17,147 bases of DNA, from assembly GCA_004357415.1 (NCBI GenBank), contig SMVY01000154.1, positions 1-17,147 on the forward strand. The letters are read 5' to 3'. Position numbers and translations under genes: made by a program. The DNA is from Gemmatimonadota bacterium (GTDB lineage Bacteria; Gemmatimonadota; Gemmatimonadetes; Gemmatimonadales; GWC2-71-9). Shown in pieces: positions 1-7,719 of this stretch; the first letter of the stretch is position 1; each line of letters starts with the position of its first letter. A model generated the notes under the pieces. The model did not search any database. It was not told the DNA's origin and was given only the letters and a program-made list of their open reading frames with translations.

Positions 1-363
1 ACCTTGGACCTGACCGGAACCAAGTTCGGGTGTGGCATCGCCCAATGCGGCGCGTGTTCGGTGCTGGTCGGGGGTGAACTGCAGCGCAGCTGCGTGCTGC
101 CGATCTCAGCGGTGGCTGGACGCGAGATCACCACCATCGAGGGCCTGTCCGATGACAACAGCAACCCGGTGCAACAAGCCTGGATCGCCGAAGATGTCCC
201 GCAATGCGGCTACTGCCAGTCGGGCCAGATCATGGCTGCGGTGGCGCTATTGAAAAAGACCCCTCGTCCGACGGACGCGCAGATCGATGCATCCATGACG
301 AATATCTGTCGCTGCGGCACGTATTCACGAATTCGCAAAGCCGTTCATCGCGCCGCCAGTTAG
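1..363 (+). CDS. (2Fe-2S)-binding subunit of a molybdenum hydroxylase (isoquinoline 1-oxidoreductase alpha-type), 5' partial
   Basis: The reading frame is open from the first base, so the N-terminus lies outside the window; 120 residues are seen before the TAG. All eight cysteines of the xanthine-oxidase-family small subunit are present. The plant-ferredoxin-like [2Fe-2S] site has C11, C16, C19 and C31, numbered from the first visible codon. The C-terminal helical [2Fe-2S] domain has C69 and C72 (CGYC) and C103 and C105 (CRC). In this family the two clusters carry electrons from the molybdenum centre to an acceptor, usually a cytochrome c. The molybdopterin subunit starts 17 bp downstream, so the two are surely one operon. 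The usual full length is about 150 residues, so only about 30 are missing. The exact substrate cannot be read from this subunit. Confidence 0.95.
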   Translation, partial: TLDLTGTKFGCGIAQCGACSVLVGGELQRSCVLPISAVAGREITTIEGLSDDNSNPVQQAWIAEDVPQCGYCQSGQIMAAVALLKKTPRPTDAQIDASMTNICRCGTYSRIRKAVHRAAS

Positions 364-380
364 TCGAAGAGGGAATAAAC

Positions 381-2600
381 GTGCTTATCAGGAACATCAG
401 CAGACGACGTTTCCTCAGAAATTCCGCGACTGCCGCCACGGGGCTGACGCTCGGTTTCAGTCTTCCGGGTTGCGGTCCGGAAGGAAATCAGACTTCAGCG
501 GTGGCAGACGTCTTAACCAGTGATGTCTCGGCCTGGTTGAGTATCAGCACGGAAGGTCTGATCACGATTCGAGTGCCGAGCTCGGAAATGGGTCAGGGTG
601 TGCTGACTGCGCTGCCGATGATCATCGCTGATGAACTGGACGCCGATTGGGCCAATGTACGATCGGAAATCGCGCCCTTTAGCGCCGCGTTCAACAATCC
701 TTATACGGGTGGCAGAGGCACCGGTGGCAGCTCTGCGGTACGCCTGTGGTGGCCGAGCATTGCCAAAGCCGGTGCCGCCGCGCGCGAGATGCTGGTGCAG
801 GCGGCGGCCGCGCAATGGGGCGTGCCCGTCGCTGAACTCACCACTGCAAAAGCGGTGGTCACGCATGCCGCCAGCGGCAGGCAGGCCAGTTATGGCGCCC
901 TGGCGGAAGCCGCCGGAAAGTTGGTTCCCCCGCAAGACCCCCAGCTCAAGACACGCGACCAGTACACCATTATTGGTACGTCCGCCAAACGCCTGGACAC
1001 CCCGTCCAAGGTCAATGGCTCGGCCGTGTTTGGCATCGATGTCAAAGTACCCGACATGGTATACGCGACCACCCGTGCCAGCCCCACGTTTGTTGGCCGC
1101 TTGACGGATATGGATGAAGAGACCGCCCTGGCGGTGAGGGGTGTACTGGCCGTGATCCGACTGCCCATCACCGAGCGAGGGGTTGCGGATGTGCAGCAGA
1201 TTGTCGCTCTGGCGGATAGCGTTGCGGTGGTGGCGGACAGCTATTGGCAGGCAAAAAAAGGCATGGACGCGCTGAACCCCCAGTTTGACGACGGCGGGGT
1301 AGGTGACGTGAGCAGCGCCAGTATGTTGCGGGACATTAAGCAGGCGCTAAGTGAAGAAGGGATCCCGGTCCGTGATGACGGGGACACGGACCAGGCGTTG
1401 GCCGATGCCGCGCAAGTGGTCGCGGCAGAATACACCGTGCCGTTCCTGGCTCACTTGACGATGGAGCCCATGAACTGTACGGCCCATTATCAAGTCGATA
1501 GCGTGAATGGCGATCGTGTGGAGCTGTGGGCGCCTACCCAGGGTGAATCCCATGGCGCCATGGTGATCGGCGAAGTATTCGGCATTCCTGCGCACAAAGT
1601 CACCATCCACACGACCTTGATGGGCGGCGGCCTTGGCCGCCGCTATGAAGCCGACTTCTTAGTGCAGTCGGCGCGCCTTTCCAGGGCGGTTGGGAAACCG
1701 GTCAAGATGATCTGGTCCAGGGAAGAGGATGTGCAACACGATTACTATCGGCCCGCCAGCGCCTCCAGATTCACCGTGGGTCTGGACGGTACGGGCCTGC
1801 CGGTGGCATGGAAGAACGCGATCGCATGCCCGTCCGTTGCGCAACGAAATTTCTCAGCGGCTTATGCCAATGGCGTAGATCCGTTTTCCGTAGAGGGCGC
1901 GGTCAATATCCCCTACGCCATTCCAAATCAATGGGTCAGTCTGCGGCAGCACGATACCCACGTGCCGGTGGGTAGTTGGCGCTCGGTCGGCAGCAGTCAC
2001 AACGGATTCTATGTGGAAAGTATGCTCGATGAAGTGGCTCACGCCAGTTCGCGGGACCCCTTTGCACTGCGCCGCAGGTTATTGCAGAACAAACCCCGCT
2101 TTCTCACCGTGCTGGATCTGCTGGAGGAGAAATCACACTGGCTCGAGCCCGCGCCGGCAGGCCGGTATCGGGGTATGGCCATCCATGAAAGTTTTGCCAG
2201 TATTGTGGGTGAGGTGGCTGAAGTCTCGGTGGACGACGCCGGCGCGATCACTTTGCATAGGATGACCTGTGTGGTCGATTGTGGCCGGGTGGTCAATCCA
2301 GCCATTGTCGAGTCCCAGATGGAGAGTGCCATGCTCGATGGTCTGACGGCCGCGCTCAGGGGCGGAGTGACCATCAAGGCGGGCCGCGTGGAACAAGGTA
2401 ACTTTGACACCTACAGGATGATGCGCATGGCCGAGGTGCCGCAGATGGACATCCACATCGTGCAGAACGATGAGCCCCCCGGGGGTGTCGGTGAACCCGG
2501 CGTACCCCCCAGCATGCCCGCTCTGGCCAATGCCATCTTTGCCGCCACGGGCAGGCGAATTCGTTCACTGCCAATCGAAGCGGCCATGCAAACGGCTTGA
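381..2600 (+). CDS. Molybdopterin-binding subunit of isoquinoline 1-oxidoreductase / aldehyde dehydrogenase family, Tat-exported
   Basis: This 739-residue protein starts at GTG 381, with a purine-rich GAGGGAA ribosome site at 369-375. The frame stays open upstream inside the preceding gene, but only the GTG start puts a twin-arginine signal (SRRRFLRNSA, residues 7-16, then a hydrophobic stretch and a lipobox-like LPGC) at the N-terminus. Molybdopterin-contact motifs follow: GGRGTGGSS, GGGLGRRYEADF and GSWRSVGSSHNGFYVE. The catalytic glutamate motif GVGEPGVPP is near the end, with E705. Family members hydroxylate N-heterocycles or oxidise aldehydes in the periplasm, using water as oxygen source. 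Their length is usually 700-780 residues, so this one is complete. No cytochrome c subunit gene follows; the next region is the rearranged segment. The last codons (LPIEAAMQTA) are duplicated at 5835. Confidence 0.95.
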   Translation: MLIRNISRRRFLRNSATAATGLTLGFSLPGCGPEGNQTSAVADVLTSDVSAWLSISTEGLITIRVPSSEMGQGVLTALPMIIADELDADWANVRSEIAPFSAAFNNPYTGGRGTGGSSAVRLWWPSIAKAGAAAREMLVQAAAAQWGVPVAELTTAKAVVTHAASGRQASYGALAEAAGKLVPPQDPQLKTRDQYTIIGTSAKRLDTPSKVNGSAVFGIDVKVPDMVYATTRASPTFVGRLTDMDEETALAVRGVLAVIRLPITERGVADVQQIVALADSVAVVADSYWQAKKGMDALNPQFDDGGVGDVSSASMLRDIKQALSEEGIPVRDDGDTDQALADAAQVVAAEYTVPFLAHLTMEPMNCTAHYQVDSVNGDRVELWAPTQGESHGAMVIGEVFGIPAHKVTIHTTLMGGGLGRRYEADFLVQSARLSRAVGKPVKMIWSREEDVQHDYYRPASASRFTVGLDGTGLPVAWKNAIACPSVAQRNFSAAYANGVDPFSVEGAVNIPYAIPNQWVSLRQHDTHVPVGSWRSVGSSHNGFYVESMLDEVAHASSRDPFALRRRLLQNKPRFLTVLDLLEEKSHWLEPAPAGRYRGMAIHESFASIVGEVAEVSVDDAGAITLHRMTCVVDCGRVVNPAIVESQMESAMLDGLTAALRGGVTIKAGRVEQGNFDTYRMMRMAEVPQMDIHIVQNDEPPGGVGEPGVPPSMPALANAIFAATGRRIRSLPIEAAMQTA

Positions 2601-2606
2601 CTCCGG
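2568..2606 (+). repeat. Direct repeat, left copy: 3' end of the molybdopterin subunit gene
   Basis: The last codons, stop and six bases past the stop of the molybdopterin gene recur at 5835-5873. The first 21 bases (2568-2588) are identical and 35 of 39 match overall. This left copy is the functional gene end; the right copy is a free-standing scrap. Confidence 0.85.
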
Positions 2607-2613
2607 GAGAACC

Positions 2614-2820
2614 CTACGCCCGGACGCGGTGTGCCAGGGTCTCGTCGATCAGCCGTTCGAGCCAGGTCACGTACGGCGTGCCACCGGTGCCACCCGGCGA
2701 CGTCAGGCGGTTCGGCAGGTCTGCGCCGATCTCATCGAGCACGCAGTACTTCGATCCGGCGGGGAATGCCTTGGCCGGATCGCGCGACGGCAGGAATCCT
2801 CGGGTAGCGAAGGTATCCAT
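2614..2820 (-). pseudogene. Truncated gene start resembling the N-terminus of bacterial indoleamine 2,3-dioxygenase-like proteins
   Basis: This minus-strand ORF encodes 68 residues from ATG 2820. A good ribosome site (GGAGGG) lies 5 bases upstream. The N-terminal half (RGFLPSRDP, then DEIGADLPNRL) resembles the opening of bacterial indoleamine 2,3-dioxygenase-like haem proteins, which cleave the indole ring of tryptophan and are normally 350-450 residues. Nothing of the haem-binding catalytic domain follows: the frame ends at 2614, only eight bases past the repeated end of the molybdopterin gene. I read it as a gene truncated by the rearrangement that made the repeat, with its initiation region preserved. 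It could instead be a genuine short protein, since start and ribosome site are intact. The family assignment is from memory of the motif and is moderate at best. Confidence 0.4.
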
Positions 2821-3033
2821 CCTAACCCTCCGCAGAGTTGCTGGACTTTAGCCCCGTTCCGGCCTCGGAAACTCCGTACGAGCGCACGGATTGGCGTTTC
2901 GACACCCGTGTCGTCGAGGACGCGCAAGCGAAACAATAGTTCCAAATCGGGACGATTCTCCCCACAGCGGCTGTGTTAGTCTCGGCGACCAGGCTAAGGA
3001 TTGGCGACTTCGATGAATCTCTGGGGAGGCTTC
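2821..3033. other. Intergenic stretch between divergent ORFs, with small inverted repeats
   Basis: No gene is supported here. The stretch should hold the promoters of the minus-strand fragment and of the TIR gene, but I see no convincing -35/-10 pair. Short perfect inverted repeats are visible: CGACAC-CC-GTGTCG at 2900-2913, CACAG-CGG-CTGTG at 2963-2975, and the 12-base palindrome GCTTCATGAAGC at 3029-3040, which overlaps the start of the small ORF that follows. Any could be an operator or an RNA hairpin. In a GC-rich sequence some of this is expected by chance. Confidence 0.35.
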
Positions 3034-3177
3034 ATGAAGCAGCCCACACCGATCCGCGGCGCGGACCTCGCGGTGGCACGGTTAGTCCTCGGGCACTCGA
3101 TCATCTCCGCCTGGTGGATTATTGGCCCGACCCACGCGCGAGCGTTGGAAGACCAGTCATGGCCGACATCTTCCTAA
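3034..3177 (+). CDS. Possible small membrane or leader peptide overlapping the start of the TIR gene
   Basis: An ATG at 3034 is preceded by GGGGAGG (3023-3029), a strong ribosome site at short spacing. It opens a 47-residue ORF, MKQPTPIRGAD onward. A hydrophobic stretch (VLGHSIISAWWIIG, residues 19-32) could be one membrane segment. An in-frame ATG at 3013 would add seven residues. The ORF stops at 3175-3177, so it overlaps the first 19 bases of the TIR gene in another frame, a layout that suits translational coupling. No family is recognised. It may be a regulatory leader, a small partner protein, or a chance ORF. Confidence 0.3.
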   Translation: MKQPTPIRGADLAVARLVLGHSIISAWWIIGPTHARALEDQSWPTSS

Positions 3178-5261
3178 GCTATGCGAGCGAGGATAGAGAG
3201 CGTGTCCGCGGCCTCGTGGGGCTGCTCGAGTCGCATGGCTGGTCGGTCTGGTGGGATCGCTCGCTCAAACCGGGAGAAACCTGGCCCGACGTCATCGAGC
3301 GAGAGCTCAGCCGCGCCGGCTGTGTGGTGGTGGTGTGGTCGAACGACGCCATCGGTTCCCACTGGGTCCGACTCGAGGCGCACGCCGCCCGCCAGCGCCA
3401 GATTCTCGTGCCCGTCGCCATCGATTCTGTCCTGCCGCCCGATGAGTTCACCGTTTATCAGACGCTCGATCTCGCGGGTTACCCAAGCAACACGCATGAA
3501 GTCCAGTTGCAGGAACTCGGCGCGGTGGTCCGCACGCAGCTGCGGCGTGCTCGGCGTCGCAAGCTCATGCCGTGGGCGGCGGCGTTGTTGCTGCTGCTCG
3601 TTCCGGTGGTTGGCGGCGTCTGCTGGGGCTCCGATGCGTGCTTCGCATCCGGCGTACACGACGATGTCGGAGAGGTGGCGCAGGTGCTGCCGCCGGAGAA
3701 TTCGATCGCCATTCTCGAGTTCGACTACCGGGGTGCTGTGGATGAAATCTATCTCGCTAGAGGCTTTGTCGACCTGCTGGCGGCGCAGCTTCAGACAGTC
3801 GGCTATCTCGTTGCTTCTCAGATCGCGGTGGCCGCATTGCCCGACAATGCCGACATTGCGCTCATCCACAACCGTTTGCGCGTTCGTTGGGCGCTGGACG
3901 GCACGTTCTATCAGTCGCCGGCGGGGGTGCGCGTGTCGGCTCAGTTGGTAGATCTGGAGACCGGTTATCAGAAGAACAACTGGAGCTTCGACGCGACGTT
4001 GAGCGACATGGTCGCACTGCAGAATCAGTTCGCGCGCACGGTCATCGAAGAGCTCGATGTGCCAACGCGTACGCTCGACGAGAGTTGGCGCATCTCGCCG
4101 GACGTTCAACCTGATGCGTATGTGAGTCATCTACGCGGGCTCGATTCGCTGGGTCGCGGGCAATCGCTCGCCGACATCGACGCCGCCGAAGCGGCCTTTG
4201 CCGATGCGCTGCGCATTGCCCCCGACTTTGCGCTCGCCCACGCCGGGATGTGCCGCACGAAACTGCGCCGTTATGAGTCGTTGAGATCGGTGGAATACTT
4301 CGAGGAAGCAAGGCGTCATTGCGATCAGGCATTGGGCTTGAACGCGTCGAGCGTGGAGACGACCCTCGCGATCGGCTGGTTGCATCAGTACGCCGGCGAT
4401 TACCTGCAGGCGCGCAATATGTTTGAGACCGCGGCTGCTCTGGATGCTTCATCAGCGGATGCCCATGTTGGTTTGGGGACCGCACTGGAGGCGTCGGGCG
4501 AGTTCGCCGTGGCTGAGACCCATTTCGCGCAGGCGACGGTGGTGCAGCCTGGCTATTGGATCGCTCACAACCGGTTCGCGATGTTCCTCATCCGGCGCGG
4601 TCGAAACGAGGACGCACTCAGGCGCTTCGAGTTCGCACTCGAATTGGCGCCGAGCAGTCCTGCGGCGCTGAACAACCTGGGCGCTGCACTGATGTTTGCA
4701 GACAGGCTGGGACTGGCCGTTCAGGCGTTCGACAGATCGCTCGAGATCGAACAGGACGCCGCCACCTACAACAACCTCGGCAGCGTGTACTTCCTGCTCC
4801 ACGACTTCGTCGGCGCGGTGCAAGCGTACCAGCGAGCGGTGGAACTCAGTCCGGATGACTATCGATTCCACGCTAATCTGGCGGACAGCATGGCATTGCT
4901 CGATGCCGTCGGCGCGGCGCGTCACTATGAAATAGCGCTTGGGCTGGCCGACGATCTGTTGTCGATCAACGCCGATGACGTCTATGCGCTGTCGAGTGCG
5001 GGCGCGTTTCATGCAGCGCTCGGTCAGCAGCAGCAGGCGCTGGAGCGCATGACCCGAGCGCTGGAGCATGCGCCGCACGATCCGGAGGTGCGGCGCGTCG
5101 CTGCAGTTACGTATTTACGCCTCGGAAGTCCCGACGCGGCGATCGATCAGATAGGCCGCGCCATCGAGCTCGGCTATCCGAGAACGTTGATTGCCCAAGA
5201 CCCGGTTTTTGAAGAGCTGAGCGAGCGAGACGAGTTCAGCTCGGCTATTTCGTCACCGTGA
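3159..5261 (+). CDS. TIR domain - transmembrane - TolB/FlgO-like domain - TPR repeat protein
   Basis: This protein has 700 residues from ATG 3159, with GGAAGA 6 bases upstream. Upstream in-frame codons exist, but MADIFLSYASED is a textbook TIR N-terminus. Residues 1-125 are a bacterial TIR_2-type domain: FLSYAS box, then GWSVWWDRSLKPGE, and SHWVRLEA, whose E73 fits the glutamate used by NAD-cleaving TIR enzymes. After an RRARRRK stretch, residues 138-156 form one membrane segment. Residues 180-300 (NSIAILEFDY, GFVDLLAAQL, ALDGTF, VRVSAQLVDLETGY) match the TolB/FlgO-like module common in CadC-like and adenylate-cyclase-like signalling proteins. From about 340 to 690 there are roughly eight TPR repeats, probably exported across the membrane. 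The likely role is sensing or scaffolding outside, with a cytoplasmic TIR output that cleaves NAD or assembles. It lies inside the repeat-bounded segment. Domain architecture is secure; NADase activity and a defence role are inference. Confidence 0.9.
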   Translation: MADIFLSYASEDRERVRGLVGLLESHGWSVWWDRSLKPGETWPDVIERELSRAGCVVVVWSNDAIGSHWVRLEAHAARQRQILVPVAIDSVLPPDEFTVYQTLDLAGYPSNTHEVQLQELGAVVRTQLRRARRRKLMPWAAALLLLLVPVVGGVCWGSDACFASGVHDDVGEVAQVLPPENSIAILEFDYRGAVDEIYLARGFVDLLAAQLQTVGYLVASQIAVAALPDNADIALIHNRLRVRWALDGTFYQSPAGVRVSAQLVDLETGYQKNNWSFDATLSDMVALQNQFARTVIEELDVPTRTLDESWRISPDVQPDAYVSHLRGLDSLGRGQSLADIDAAEAAFADALRIAPDFALAHAGMCRTKLRRYESLRSVEYFEEARRHCDQALGLNASSVETTLAIGWLHQYAGDYLQARNMFETAAALDASSADAHVGLGTALEASGEFAVAETHFAQATVVQPGYWIAHNRFAMFLIRRGRNEDALRRFEFALELAPSSPAALNNLGAALMFADRLGLAVQAFDRSLEIEQDAATYNNLGSVYFLLHDFVGAVQAYQRAVELSPDDYRFHANLADSMALLDAVGAARHYEIALGLADDLLSINADDVYALSSAGAFHAALGQQQQALERMTRALEHAPHDPEVRRVAAVTYLRLGSPDAAIDQIGRAIELGYPRTLIAQDPVFEELSERDEFSSAISSP

Positions 5262-5284
5262 GGTGACTGATGGAGGATGGGAAA

Positions 5285-5812
5285 ATGACTGTGAAGATCC
5301 TTACGCTGGCTCTGGTTGGATGTTTTTTGGCGGCAACGGGATGTGCCGCGCCGGGCAAACCTGGGCCCATAGCCAGCACGGTTGCAGGGGGCGTGGTGGT
5401 CGTATTCGGCAATGTGGGAAGCGTTGCGTCGCCAAAATACTGCCCATTAAGTGTGGTGAGGACTGACAATGAATGTGATCTTGAGGACTTTATTGGAAGT
5501 GGAAAACCCGCCGACTACGTCTGCCGATATCCGGAAGATAAGCCAGGAAAATCGCCTGATCAGAGGCGTGTCTTCTGGTCCAGCGCCACGGCGACGGGCC
5601 CACGCAAACCAACACCAACACTGAAATTCAATATCAAATTCAAAAACGACAAACCCTGTCAGAACAACCTGGGTGCTGGCGAGGCTCCGACCAAACTCTG
5701 TAATGCCAAGAAAGCGAAACAGATGACATTTATCGAAGACGAAGCGCGCTTCAAGTACGATGTGACCTCGTCGGACTGTGAGGTGCTGGATCCCTACATC
5801 GTGTTTCGCTAA
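5285..5812 (+). CDS. Lipoprotein of unknown function, cysteine-containing
   Basis: This protein has 175 residues. ATG 5285 is chosen over an in-frame ATG at 5270 because GGAGG (5272-5276) sits 8 bases upstream and the shorter N-terminus (MTVKILTLALVG) is a clean signal peptide. It ends in a lipobox (LAATGC, cysteine at residue 20), so an outer-membrane or periplasmic lipoprotein is predicted. The mature part opens with a glycine/valine-rich stretch (VAGGVVVVFGNVG) and contains several further cysteines that could form disulfides. I recognise no family. It starts 23 bp after the TIR gene and may be co-transcribed. The stretch around 5610-5740 is clearly richer in A than its neighbours, consistent with separate origin. 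It lies inside the repeat-bounded segment, just before the right repeat copy. Confidence 0.75.
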   Translation: MTVKILTLALVGCFLAATGCAAPGKPGPIASTVAGGVVVVFGNVGSVASPKYCPLSVVRTDNECDLEDFIGSGKPADYVCRYPEDKPGKSPDQRRVFWSSATATGPRKPTPTLKFNIKFKNDKPCQNNLGAGEAPTKLCNAKKAKQMTFIEDEARFKYDVTSSDCEVLDPYIVFR

Positions 5813-5834
5813 CCGCGAAGGCGTAGTGCCCCGG

Positions 5835-5873
5835 CTGCCAATCGAAGCGGCCATGACAACCGCTTGACGCCGG
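5835..5873 (+). repeat. Direct repeat, right copy: orphan 3' scrap of a molybdopterin subunit gene
   Basis: This is the second copy of the 2568-2606 repeat. Read in frame from 5835 it gives LPIEAAMTTA and a TGA stop, nearly the same C-terminus as the molybdopterin subunit. The codons before it (GVVPR) also resemble the usual TG-x-x-P-R ending of that family, but no further homology is visible upstream before the lipoprotein gene stop at 5812. Within this copy AAGCGG (5845-5850) pairs with CCGCTT (5860-5865), which may act as a weak hairpin between the convergent lipoprotein and GFA genes. Confidence 0.8.
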
Positions 5874-5889
5874 CGCCGCGAGGCCCGGG

Positions 5890-6324
5890 CTATTGCGGGA
5901 CCAACTCGCCGGCTCCACCCATCTCGATTGGGAAGTCTCGGTATTTCGGCAGCCCATCGTCGATGGGTAGAACCGTCGCCGAATAGTGGACGTGCACGCT
6001 TGGATTGAATGTTAGCGTTGGCAAGGTGGCCGCCATCACGTCGAACAGCCCGAGGGTCGGGTGGCTGATCATCACGTGCCCACCGCATTTCGTGCAGTAC
6101 TGTCGATGGCTGATGCTCTCCGGCATCTTCTGGAACGTGGCAATGTACTCTGCCCCGGCAGTGACCGTGACGGAGTCGGACTTCCACATCGTGGATGCGT
6201 GCACCGGACTGCCCGACCAGGATCGGCACGACGCACAGTGGCAATACGCCATGACTTCCGGGTCGCCCGAAACCTCAATTTGCACCGCGCCGCAGAAACA
6301 GGTTCCTTTGTGTGATGCCGTCAT
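5890..6324 (-). CDS. GFA (glutathione-dependent formaldehyde-activating enzyme) family protein
   Basis: This protein has 144 residues from ATG 6324. The frame is open further upstream, but the family N-terminus (HKGTCFCGAVQIE) begins just after this ATG. Zinc-binding motifs are complete: C9-x-C11 (CFCG), C28-x-C30-x2-C33 (CHCASC) and C77-x2-C80 (CTKCGGH), the standard CENP-V/GFA fold at the usual length. Family members bind glutathione adducts or act in detoxification; most, including this one, have no proven substrate. It is the last gene of the minus-strand run, 104 bp after the MFS gene, and converges on the lipoprotein gene. The 104-bp gap leaves room for its own promoter. Confidence 0.9.
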   Translation of the reverse strand: MTASHKGTCFCGAVQIEVSGDPEVMAYCHCASCRSWSGSPVHASTMWKSDSVTVTAGAEYIATFQKMPESISHRQYCTKCGGHVMISHPTLGLFDVMAATLPTLTFNPSVHVHYSATVLPIDDGLPKYRDFPIEMGGAGELVPQ

Positions 6325-6428
6325 TGTCGAGGCCCCGGGGAAAAGACCGAAGGTAGCAACATCCTGGGCGATGCACCAACCTTGGCGATCGAGAACCGAC
6401 GTTGCACACGTTTCGCCAACCGGCGAGC

Positions 6429-7694
6429 TCAAGACGACCTGAACTCCCGGATTGGTCGCCAGATACGCCAGATCAAGCCGGTGGCGACCACGGATATCGC
6501 GCCCCCCAGCAGCATCGTGTTGCCGGCCCCGATGGAACCCGCCCACGCACCCACCCAGATCGTGCCGACGTTGTTTGCGGTCTGTGCGGCCAGGATCATC
6601 AAGGCAAAAGCCCGGCCCCGCATGTGGTCGGGCGTGGTGAGCATGACGGTGGTCTGTCGTACGGCGACCGTCACGGCGTCTGCCGCCCCCAACGCGGCAA
6701 TCATCAGCATGCCCAGCCAGAGGTTGTTGGCGGTTCCGAAGCCGAACAGGATGAAGCCATAGGCAAACGATGCATACAGCACCAGCATGCCCTTGGCCCG
6801 GTAGCCGGCGAGCAGCAGTGCGAGAAACGAGCCCACAATGGCGCCCGTGGAGTTCGCCGCGCCCAGCATGCCGGTCGCGCTGGCACCGGCGCCGAACAAA
6901 CCCAGCGCCAGCACGGGCAGGATTTCCCGATAGAACGAGGCCGTGGTGATGCCTGCGTCGAGCAGAAACAGTCCCGGCAGGATCGGATGCTTGGCGACGT
7001 AACGAAATCCGTCGGTGGTCTGTTGCAGGGTCGAGCGCTCAGGACCATCGGCATGTCCATCGGCCACACCCTTGGCCCGGATCAGCAGGGGCAGAACGCT
7101 CGACCCCAACGCAATCACACCCCCCAGCAGAAAGGCCGCGCTCAGTCCGGAGCTGACGGCAACGGCCGCAAACAGCAGCGGCCCGACGATCGCCGCCGCG
7201 TTCTGCGAGGCCGTGTCCGTGGACGTGGCCAGCAGCAGATAAGGTCTTGGTATGACGATGGGCACCAACGCGGAACGGGCCGGGTTGGCCAGCATCTGCG
7301 AGGCCGCGGTGAGCGCGATGCCGAGGTAGATCATGGGCGGCGTGAGCAGCCCCTGCCAGTTCAGGAGCCCGAGTAACAGCAGAGTCGCACCGGTGATGGC
7401 GTTGGCCAACGCCATCAGGCGTTTGCGGTCGATCCGGTCGGCCAGCGCGCCGCCCCAGAGCAGGGCGGGAACCTGCACGACCAACTGCACCACGCCGATC
7501 AGGCCCACCAGAACCGCCGAACCGGTCTCATCCAGCAGCCATTGCGCAGTGCCCAGTATCCGCAGCCAGGCAACGATGGATCCGGTCACCATCGCGCCCC
7601 AGAGCAACCGGTAGTCGCGATAGCTGAAGGCGTGCCACGGACGGGGTTTAGCCCGGAGCGCTGGGTCGTCGGGATTATCGGTGGGTGTCGTCAC
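6429..7694 (-). CDS. MFS transporter, EntS/DHA3-like exporter
   Basis: This protein has 421 residues from GTG 7694 and about twelve hydrophobic segments. The N-terminus (FSYRDYRLLWGAMVTGSIVAWL) is typical of the MFS_3 / enterobactin-exporter-like group. Motif A of the MFS appears between helices 2 and 3 as GGALADRIDRKRLM. A charged central loop (LIRAKGVADGHADGPERST) separates the two six-helix halves. Proton-driven export of a small lipophilic compound is the likely activity; the substrate is unknown. The gene begins 25 bp after the alpha/beta hydrolase stop, so the two are probably co-transcribed. The GTG start has no strong ribosome site and may depend on coupling. No later methionine would keep the first helix, so this start is preferred. 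Confidence 0.92.
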   Translation of the reverse strand: MTTPTDNPDDPALRAKPRPWHAFSYRDYRLLWGAMVTGSIVAWLRILGTAQWLLDETGSAVLVGLIGVVQLVVQVPALLWGGALADRIDRKRLMALANAITGATLLLLGLLNWQGLLTPPMIYLGIALTAASQMLANPARSALVPIVIPRPYLLLATSTDTASQNAAAIVGPLLFAAVAVSSGLSAAFLLGGVIALGSSVLPLLIRAKGVADGHADGPERSTLQQTTDGFRYVAKHPILPGLFLLDAGITTASFYREILPVLALGLFGAGASATGMLGAANSTGAIVGSFLALLLAGYRAKGMLVLYASFAYGFILFGFGTANNLWLGMLMIAALGAADAVTVAVRQTTVMLTTPDHMRGRAFALMILAAQTANNVGTIWVGAWAGSIGAGNTMLLGGAISVVATGLIWRIWRPIREFRSS

Positions 7695-7719
7695 GATCTC
7701 GGCGGGTCGTGGACGTCGT

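Noticed and set aside
3174..4130. Minus-strand ORF of 318 codons opposite the TIR gene
   Set aside because: It is complementary to the TIR and TolB-like domains, is arginine-rich, and has no recognisable motif.
5813..5889. Possible rho-independent terminator between the convergent lipoprotein and GFA genes
   Set aside because: A 6-bp stem is seen in the repeat copy and more GC-rich palindromes follow, but no T-run is present on either strand.
6402..7376. Plus-strand ORF of 324 codons across the MFS gene
   Set aside because: Its composition (Gln, Arg, Gly, His) is that of the antisense of hydrophobic codons; the minus-strand MFS protein is unmistakable.
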